DNA from: Prevotella melaninogenica
Lineage (GTDB): Bacteria; Bacteroidota; Bacteroidia; Bacteroidales; Bacteroidaceae
Direction of reading: 5' to 3'
Length of the DNA stretch: 64,000 nt
Assembly: GCF_018128065.1 (NCBI RefSeq)
Contig: NZ_CP072360.1
Span: forward strand, 1,306,501 to 1,370,500
The position numbers were made by a program, and so were the translations under genes. Positions within the stretch are counted from its first letter, which is position 1; each line of letters begins with the position of its first letter. Positions 55,119 to 61,734 of the stretch are shown here, in pieces. The notes beneath the pieces are model-generated. The model searched no databases and was not told where the DNA came from. It was given only the letters and a program-made list of their open reading frames with translations.

Positions 55119-55183
55119 TGGTGTATATGGTCAGCACCATTGGTGTTAACAACTAACACGCTATGTGCTGACTACATACACCA
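55119..55183. repeat. Large imperfect hairpin between primase-polymerase and cas2
   Basis: Two 30-base arms (55119-55148 and 55154-55183) share TGGTGTAT, GTCAGCAC and TGTTA blocks in inverted order around a five-base loop. The flanks carry CGTTAG on both sides (about 55100 and 55184). It resembles a dispersed palindromic element or a structured RNA; it is not a simple terminator since no T-run follows. Confidence 0.7.
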
Positions 55184-55226
55184 ACGTTAGATAGTATCAA
55201 TTGCAAATTAAACGAATACAAACATA

Positions 55227-55697
55227 ATGCGAAAAACTATCCCCTACATAGAAATACTACGGAAACTCTGTAGAGCTGGCGTACAGAATTCACCTCCCAT
55301 CAACCGAAGGACGGGTGATTTCAGCGATATGCAGACTCTACAAGGGCGTGTAGACTTTCTCTTGGGAGTAGTAAACAAACCAGCTCGACCCGCTACTAAT
55401 ATGCTATTCTTCGTTATGTATGATATTGAAAGCAACAAGGTGCGCTATCATATTGCAAAATATTTGGAACGTAAAGGATGTACTCGCATACAACGATCCA
55501 TCTTTCTTGCCGACCTCGACAAGACCGTTTATGACCAAATCAAGAATGATCTTGCCGAAGTACAGTCATTATACGACAATCATGACAGCATCATCGTATG
55601 TCCCGTCTCCACTGATCAGTTGCAAGCTATGAAGATTATCGGTGAAGATCTCAATATAGATATTATCACTCATTCGCGTAATACATTGTTCTTTTAA
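55227..55697 (+). CDS. cas2: Cas2 with N-terminal extension
   Basis: A 156-residue protein. The C-terminal part (about 60-156) is Cas2: NMLFFVMYDIESNKVRYHIA with the first-strand Asp, RIQRSIFLADLD and DSIIVCPVSTDQL. Cas2 is the structural partner of Cas1 in spacer integration. The first 55 residues (PYIEILRKLCRAG ... LQGRVDFLLG) are an extension longer than the usual 90-residue Cas2. It lies 245 bases after the primase-polymerase gene and about 200 before the array. The extension may contact the primase-polymerase (inference). Confidence 0.9.
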   Translation: MRKTIPYIEILRKLCRAGVQNSPPINRRTGDFSDMQTLQGRVDFLLGVVNKPARPATNMLFFVMYDIESNKVRYHIAKYLERKGCTRIQRSIFLADLDKTVYDQIKNDLAEVQSLYDNHDSIIVCPVSTDQLQAMKIIGEDLNIDIITHSRNTLFF

Positions 55698-55763
55698 TAG
55701 GGTAAATAAGAAGTAATATTCCAGTAAGATTACCTCTCTTAAAGAATATTTAACGCATCGATC

Positions 55764-55795
55764 TTTGAAATTTTGAATAATTATTTGTACCTTTG
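55764..55795 (+). promoter_or_regulatory. Promoter of the CRISPR array in the leader
   Basis: TTTG (55764-55767) is followed after 20 bases by TACCTTTG (55788-55795), a full Bacteroidota -33/-7 promoter about 100 bases before the first repeat. It sits on the cas2 side, and the AT-rich stretch 55698-55894 is the likely leader. Confidence 0.7.
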
Positions 55796-55894
55796 CAGTC
55801 GCAAACAAAGTGGTTAATTTATGTTAACTAAAGCGTTCTGCCAAAAGTAAATACACTTCAAACAGCGATAAACAAAGAAATATAAGTCTTAGCT

Positions 55895-57521
55895 CTCCGA
55901 GAGTATCTTCCATTAAAACAAGAATTAAGACTTATCCCTGATACAAGCTGTAACCTTTGTGGCAATGCTCCGAGAGTATCTTCCATTAAAACAAGAATTA
56001 AGACGTTCAACAACATTCTTTTCATAATTTGCAGCACAAACTCCGAGAGTATCTTCCATTAAAACAAGAATTAAGACATCGTATGCTGTACCTTCTGTGT
56101 TCTTAGGCGATCTCCGAGAGTATCTTCCATTAAAACAAGAATTAAGACGAGTACGAACTACTTTTACTTGCCATATATCGCACTCTGCTCCGAGAGTATC
56201 TTCCATTAAAACAAGAATTAAGACAACTCTCTTAGCGCTTGTAGTAATTAATACGTACACTCCGAGAGTATCTTCCATTAAAACAAGAATTAAGACATTG
56301 CAGCTATTCCTATGTTAGCTGCTGGTATTCTCCGAGAGTATCTTCCATTAAAACAAGAATTAAGACACAAATCTACGGCTACTAAAAATGGTAATTTCTG
56401 TTGGCTCCGAGAGTATCTTCCATTAAAACAAGGATTAAGACTAATTTCAAGATTATGATATTTAGCTGTATAATGCTCCGAGAGTATCTTCCATTAAAAC
56501 AAGGATTAAGACTCTTGAGATGGTTTCTCTAATTGTAAGCATAAGTGTAACTCCGAGAGTATCTTCCATTAAAACAAGGATTAAGACATTCCTAGCATCT
56601 TCTTCTAAAAGAATTTCTTTTAATCTCCGAGAGTATCTTCCATTAAAACAAGGATTAAGACAAATTATTATCTTTAAACCATTGCCAATTAGTTTCTCCG
56701 AGAGTATCTTCCATTAAAACAAGGATTAAGACAGATATTATCAAGTACTTTAGTTGTTTGCAATGCCTCCGAGAGTATCTTCCATTAAAACAAGGATTAA
56801 GACCTAAGTGAGACTCGAACTCACGTAACCTGTTTTGCTCCGAGAGTATCTTCCATTAAAACAAGGATTAAGACTAATTTTTACTTTAAAAATGGTACTT
56901 CTGAAATGCTCTCCGAGAGTATCTTCCATTAAAACAAGGATTAAGACTCTACGTCTTTGCAGATGTAACCTGTAACTGAAAAACTCCGAGAGTATCTTCC
57001 ATTAAAACAAGGATTAAGACTCGAAGTTTTTAACGTCTGCGTCTTTGCAGATGCTCCGAGAGTATCTTCCATTAAAACAAGGATTAAGACTTTGCCATTG
57101 TCTCCGACAACCATTTTGGCAAACTCCGAGAGTATCTTCCATTAAAACAAGGATTAAGACCCAGTAACGTCTGTCTTTCGCATCCTGGACGCGACTCCGA
57201 GAGTATCTTCCATTAAAACAAGGATTAAGACAAGCTATGAAAAATAATAGTTCTAATTGTACATTCTCCGAGAGTATCTTCCATTAAAACAAGGATTAAG
57301 ACCATCGTTATAATCAGAGTCTTCAATATAGTCTGTCTCCGAGAGTATCTTCCATTAAAACAAGGATTAAGACCCGTTTCTGTTCTCCTTACTTGCTATG
57401 CCGATAGCTCCGAGAGTATCTTCCATTAAAACAAGGATTAAGACCGCACAACATTATACTGAACAAGTCCCTCTGTCTTGTTACCTCCGAGAGTATCTTC
57501 CATTAAAACAAGGATTAAGAC
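55895..57521 (+). CRISPR. CRISPR array, 23 repeats of 37 nt, 22 spacers
   Basis: Repeats begin CTCCGAGAGTATC and end ATTAAGAC; total length 37. Spacers are 33-40 nt. The leader is to the left: the nearby promoter, cas2 and intact repeats are there, and decayed repeats lie at the right. Seven leader-proximal repeats (55895 to 56366) have ACAAGAATTAAGAC; the other sixteen have ACAAGGATTAAGAC, a single A/G difference. The eight-base 3-prime end ATTAAGAC would serve as crRNA handle. The class is probably type III-B, inferred from the primase-polymerase; effector genes are outside the window. Confidence 0.97.
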
Positions 57522-58121
57522 ATACCAGCCTGCCCATAAATCATCATCTTTATTGGGTTCTGTGTGTCCTATTACATAGGGAAACTTACTTCATCACTCT
57601 GCATTTCGAAAGAGCCCAAAAGTATCTATACCATTTAGCCGATTTCGTTTTACAGAATTACCCCAAACTTGATTTCCTGTCATTCCTGTCATTTGTAGTA
57701 GGTTATTAACTTACTATATTACAGTAAGATAAATTAAATGTTAAACGTGACAGCAAAACGGAAATAAAACTTTCTGTTGTTTTATGTAACAAATATCTTT
57801 CTTCTTTGGGAATACTTATTACCCGATAGTGTGGAAGAACTTTTTTATAATTAGCTTTTTGTGTACACAAGGATTAAGACAACTAAAATTATAAACTAAA
57901 AATTAAAACACCGAGAGTAATTTCCATTAAAACAAGGATTAAGACCTTGTTAAACACACGCCTTATAGCAACAACCTTGACTCTAAACTCTAAGAGAACT
58001 TCCATTAAAACATAAAACAAGGATTATTAAAGTGGACGGTTAAAAATCATTATATCGCAAGATTTTTATGCCTTGCCAGATAAATAATTCAATGATTTTA
58101 TGTAAGTTTGCACAAAAGAAT
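57522..58121 (+). other. Array trailer with degenerate CRISPR repeats
   Basis: After the last full repeat no gene is seen for 600 bases. Partial repeats occur at 57865-57880 (only ACAAGGATTAAGAC end), 57909-57945 (37 bases, three differences) and about 57988-58033 (several differences and an inserted six to nine bases). These are eroded leader-distal units separated from the array by about 340 bases. An ATG in frame at 58068 opens a longer DUF488 reading frame, but its first codons do not look native. Confidence 0.75.
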
Positions 58122-58709
58122 ATGACTATGGAAGAACTATCATATTTATACTCTATCGGGCATGGAAACAAAAGCCTTGAAGAGTTTATCGCTGAACTGA
58201 ATCAATTTAACATTGAGTATCTTATTGATATTCGATCAAAACCTTATTCTAAATTCTACCCATGGTTCAATAAGGAGGCACTACAACATTCTATCAATGA
58301 AACCAATAATATTAAATATGGGTATATGGGCAACCTCATTGGGGGACTGCCAGATAAGAAATTCCCCTGCTATACAGACGACCGCATTGATTACGAAAAA
58401 TTAGCGAAAATGGATTTCTTTCAGGAAGGCTTGAGGAGACTCATAAAAGCTAATAATAAGAAATTCAAGACTTGTATCATGTGTAGTGAGGCAAATCCGA
58501 ATATGTGCCACCGAACAAAACTAATTGGTGTAGAACTCCAAAAGCAAGGTATCAACTTACAACACATTTACCTAACCAAACGCGGAGAAATTATTCTAAA
58601 AGGTCAAACAATGGTTATGAATGAAATTCTAAATAATAATAACAATTTCAATAACATTTTTCAAGACAACACCGATATTCACCTAACATCAAGAAAACAA
58701 TATGTATGA
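58122..58709 (+). CDS. DUF488 family protein
   Basis: A 195-residue protein; I chose the start MTMEELSYLYSIGHGN. DUF488 hallmarks are SIGHGNKSLEEFI near the start, DIRSKPYSKFYP (about 47-58) and CSEANPNMCHRTKLIG with the conserved Cys and CHR. The family is proposed to act in nucleic acid or stress-related chemistry but has no settled activity. Its stop overlaps a second, diverged DUF488 gene by eight bases. The AT-rich composition matches the flank, not the ICE. Confidence 0.85.
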   Translation: MTMEELSYLYSIGHGNKSLEEFIAELNQFNIEYLIDIRSKPYSKFYPWFNKEALQHSINETNNIKYGYMGNLIGGLPDKKFPCYTDDRIDYEKLAKMDFFQEGLRRLIKANNKKFKTCIMCSEANPNMCHRTKLIGVELQKQGINLQHIYLTKRGEIILKGQTMVMNEILNNNNNFNNIFQDNTDIHLTSRKQYV

Positions 58710-59190
58710 CTTTGAAATCTACACAATCGGGGTCTATGCTTCCACAGAAGAATCATTCTTCAATAAGCTAACAGACAACAAAATTGATGTATTCTGCGAC
58801 ATAAGACAACGCCGTGGAGTAAGAGGTAGTAAATACAGCTATGTCAACATCCGTTATTTACAAGAAAAACTTACACAGTTGGGAATCAACTATGTATATG
58901 CAAAAGAACTGGCACCAACAACTGAAATAAGAGAGAAACAACATGCTGAAGATGCCCTAAAAAAAGAACAGAAAAAAGATCGTAAAGAATTGGGACTTAC
59001 ATTCAGAATGGCTTACAAGCAGCTTATCCTACGTGATTTCAACTATAAACCATTATTGAATTCCCTGCAAAAAATGAATTGTAAGAAAATTGCCTTATTC
59101 TGTGTAGAAGAAAGTCCATTCGCATGCCATCGTTCCTTAGTTGCAACTGACTTACATAATAAGTTTGGACTACAAATTAAACATCTTTAA
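58702..59190 (+). CDS. DUF488 family protein, second type
   Basis: A 162-residue protein with DIRQRRGVRGSKYSY near residues 33-47, a charged middle (EDALKKEQKKDRKEL) and FCVEESPFACHRSLVATDL, the Cys/CHR motif of DUF488. It starts within the preceding gene (8-base overlap) so the two are translated together and may form a heteromer. Its role is unknown. The dual-OB gene follows after 237 bases. Confidence 0.85.
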   Translation: MYDFEIYTIGVYASTEESFFNKLTDNKIDVFCDIRQRRGVRGSKYSYVNIRYLQEKLTQLGINYVYAKELAPTTEIREKQHAEDALKKEQKKDRKELGLTFRMAYKQLILRDFNYKPLLNSLQKMNCKKIALFCVEESPFACHRSLVATDLHNKFGLQIKHL

Positions 59191-59427
59191 TTTTCTGCAT
59201 ATGACTAAAATTTAACACCTAAATTCTTAAGTGATAATGTTTAATCTTTAAATGTCATGTTCTGTTTTTACCCAAGGGAACAAGATAAGCTACAAAGAAA
59301 AGGGCTGAAAAAGCTGATTTTAACAGACATAAGCTAACTGACACGATTGCGTGCAGCAGACAAGCCATCAAATTTATCACCTATAAATCTATTCAACTAA
59401 TTCATAAAAGAAACGAATTAATTCATT

Positions 59428-60048
59428 ATGGAAACAGTATTAATCGTGTCAAGGACACGCATGGCTAAAGGAGTTTGTGTAAGTGGAATCATAGAGAATA
59501 CTTGTGAATTTATCCGCATCCATGATCATAAGGGGGCTTGTCTTAAGGATGACGCACCCTACCAAGTTGGCGAAAGGTGGGAAATGGATGTAAAAAAAGC
59601 ATGGAACGCAAGACAACAACCACATATAGAAGATAAACAAGTTACTCCTCATAGGCGTATTGGACAGATTAGCATGAAAGACCTTACAACTTTTGTGACA
59701 AACAACTGCCATATAACAAAAGGAAGTATTATGGAACTCTTTGACTATAAACTCACTTTTGAAAATAGTCATTACCCCACGGCTTATATCACTGATAAAG
59801 ACACACCAGACCATAGTGTAGAGTTCTGGATTGCAGATAAAGATTTAATTAAAAAAGTATACACCTTTGATACAGGACACAAAATATACTATCGCTATGG
59901 AGATTACAAAATTAAATACGTTGGTTTTCAAGAACCTTTAGAGATTATCCCACAAGGAACAATGATTAGAATGTCTCTAGCAAATTGGTGGTCAAAAGAC
60001 CCAAATCTCGAAGATAGGTGCTATCTACAGCTTTCTGGCTGGTACTAG
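59428..60048 (+). CDS. Dual OB-fold domain protein
   Basis: A 206-residue protein resembling the dual OB-containing family: VLIVSRTRMAKGVCVSGII at the start, then FIRIHDHKGACL, a linker with EDKQVTPHRRIGQI and a second beta-rich half (IKYVGFQEPLEIIPQGTMI). OB domains bind nucleic acid or small ligands. Such genes are repeatedly found with DUF488 genes in genomes (family knowledge), so the three may form one module. No enzymatic residues are seen. Confidence 0.75.
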   Translation: METVLIVSRTRMAKGVCVSGIIENTCEFIRIHDHKGACLKDDAPYQVGERWEMDVKKAWNARQQPHIEDKQVTPHRRIGQISMKDLTTFVTNNCHITKGSIMELFDYKLTFENSHYPTAYITDKDTPDHSVEFWIADKDLIKKVYTFDTGHKIYYRYGDYKIKYVGFQEPLEIIPQGTMIRMSLANWWSKDPNLEDRCYLQLSGWY

Positions 60049-60205
60049 ACAGAAAAAGAATAAAGAAAACGAAACTACGCAAAAATATGCACACCATACA
60101 AATCATCAGTCACGACTTTGTCTTTTGTAATCATTAATTCTATTATTTTAAAAAGTGAAAGCCTTTTAGCCGTGTAAGTCAATGCTTAAATAAGTAAGGT
60201 AAATG

Positions 60206-60238
60206 TTATTGAGATATAGAAGTTTTTTTGTAACTTTG
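60206..60238 (+). promoter_or_regulatory. serS promoter
   Basis: TTATTG (60206-60211) and TAACTTTG (60231-60238) are 19 bases apart, close to the Bacteroidota -33/-7 spacing, 37 bases before the serS start. Confidence 0.6.
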
Positions 60239-60274
60239 CTCTCAGAAATAAATTAAAATAAAGATTAGAACGTT

Positions 60275-61564
60275 ATGCTTACATTAAAGCTCATCAGTGA
60301 AGAAACTGAACGCGTCATCAAAGGATTGGAGAAGAAACACTTCAATGGTGCACGTGAAGCAATTGAGAAAGTATTGGAATATGACCACTTGCGTCGTGAG
60401 ACTCAGCAGAAGCTTGACTCAAACAAGCAACAGCAAAACCAACTCTCGAAGCAGATTGGCGGACTGATGAAAGAAGGAAAGAAAGACGAAGCTAACAAGA
60501 TAAAGGAGGAGGTAGCACTCTTAAAGTCTTCTGACAAGGCTCTCCATGAGATTATGGAGAAGGCACAGAAAGACATGACAGATGTGTTGCTAACCATTCC
60601 TAATATCCCTAATGATCAGGTACCAGAAGGTAAGGATGCTTCTGACAATGTCGTTGTAAAAGAAGGTGGTGAGAAACCTAACCTACCTGCTGACGCATTG
60701 TGCCACTGGGACTTGCTGAAGAAGTTTAATTTAGTAGACTTCGACCTTGGTGTGAAAATTACAGGTGCTGGCTTCCCACTCTATATCGGTAAGATGGCTC
60801 GCTTCCAGCGTGCTTTAGAGGCTTTCTTCCTTGACGAAGCCCGTAAGAGTGGATACTTGGAGGTACAGCCACCATTGGTAGTAAATCAAGACTCTGGTCA
60901 GGCAACAGGTCAGCTGCCAGACAAAGAGGGACAGATGTATCACGCCAACCTTGACGACCTCTATCTCATCCCAACAGCAGAAGTTCCTGTAACCAACATC
61001 TTCCGTGATGAGATTCTCAACGAACAAGACCTACCTATCAAGCGTTGTGCTTATTCAGCTTGTTTCCGTCGTGAGGCAGGTAGCTATGGTAAAGACGTAC
61101 GTGGTTTGAACCGTTTGCACCAGTTTGACAAGGTTGAGATTGTACGTATTGACAAACCAGAACATTCTTACGAATCATTAGACGAGATGCTTGTGCACGT
61201 AGAAGGATTGTTGAAGAAGTTGGAACTCCCTTACCACATCCTCCGTCTTTGTGGTGGTGACATGAGTTTTACATCAGCTATCTGTTATGACTTCGAGGTG
61301 TGGAGTGCTGCTCAAGAGCGTTGGTTAGAGGTATCGAGCGTATCAAACTTCGAAAGCTATCAGGCTAATCGTCTACATTGTCGCTTCCGTCATGCGGAGG
61401 ACAAGAAGATTGAACTCTGCCACACGCTGAACGGTTCAGCACTTGCTCTGCCACGTATCGTTGCAGCTATCATCGAGAACAACCAGACCCCGGAGGGTAT
61501 CCGTGTACCAAAGGTGCTCGTTCCTTACTGTGGTTTCGAGATGCTCGACGACAAGATGGACTAA
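60275..61564 (+). CDS. serS: Serine-tRNA ligase
   Basis: A 429-residue class II synthetase that charges tRNA-Ser. The N-terminal coiled-coil arm (about 25-105; KKHFNGAREAIEKVLEYD, LSKQIGGLMKEGKKDEANK) is followed by the catalytic core with motif 2 CFRREAGSYGKD and motif 3 NGSALALPRIVAAI. The length is normal. It is a housekeeping gene of the host chromosome with its own promoter and a hairpin terminator. Confidence 0.97.
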   Translation: MLTLKLISEETERVIKGLEKKHFNGAREAIEKVLEYDHLRRETQQKLDSNKQQQNQLSKQIGGLMKEGKKDEANKIKEEVALLKSSDKALHEIMEKAQKDMTDVLLTIPNIPNDQVPEGKDASDNVVVKEGGEKPNLPADALCHWDLLKKFNLVDFDLGVKITGAGFPLYIGKMARFQRALEAFFLDEARKSGYLEVQPPLVVNQDSGQATGQLPDKEGQMYHANLDDLYLIPTAEVPVTNIFRDEILNEQDLPIKRCAYSACFRREAGSYGKDVRGLNRLHQFDKVEIVRIDKPEHSYESLDEMLVHVEGLLKKLELPYHILRLCGGDMSFTSAICYDFEVWSAAQERWLEVSSVSNFESYQANRLHCRFRHAEDKKIELCHTLNGSALALPRIVAAIIENNQTPEGIRVPKVLVPYCGFEMLDDKMD

Positions 61565-61569
61565 GAATA

Positions 61570-61598
61570 CTGCCCCTCCGTATAAAAAGGAGGGGCAG
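61570..61598 (+). terminator. serS terminator hairpin
   Basis: CTGCCCCTCC pairs perfectly with GGAGGGGCAG around a nine-base loop, five bases after the serS stop. No long T-run follows. The core CCCCTCC/GGAGGGG is repeated inside the next gene (62535-62551). Confidence 0.7.
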
Positions 61599-61734
61599 CA
61601 TTACTGCGAACAACTAATAAAAACAACAAAAGTTACTTACCCTATTCAATCTTTCACCTTTCTCTTTACATTGGATAACACCCATTGTATAAAGGGAATA
61701 TAGGGTCAGAACTTCTAATATCTATTACCACTCC

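Noticed and set aside
55925..56278. A 117-residue reading frame on the minus strand across the first repeats
   Set aside because: Its peptide repeats LVLMEDTLG and SCFNGRYSR because it reads through CRISPR repeats; no gene.
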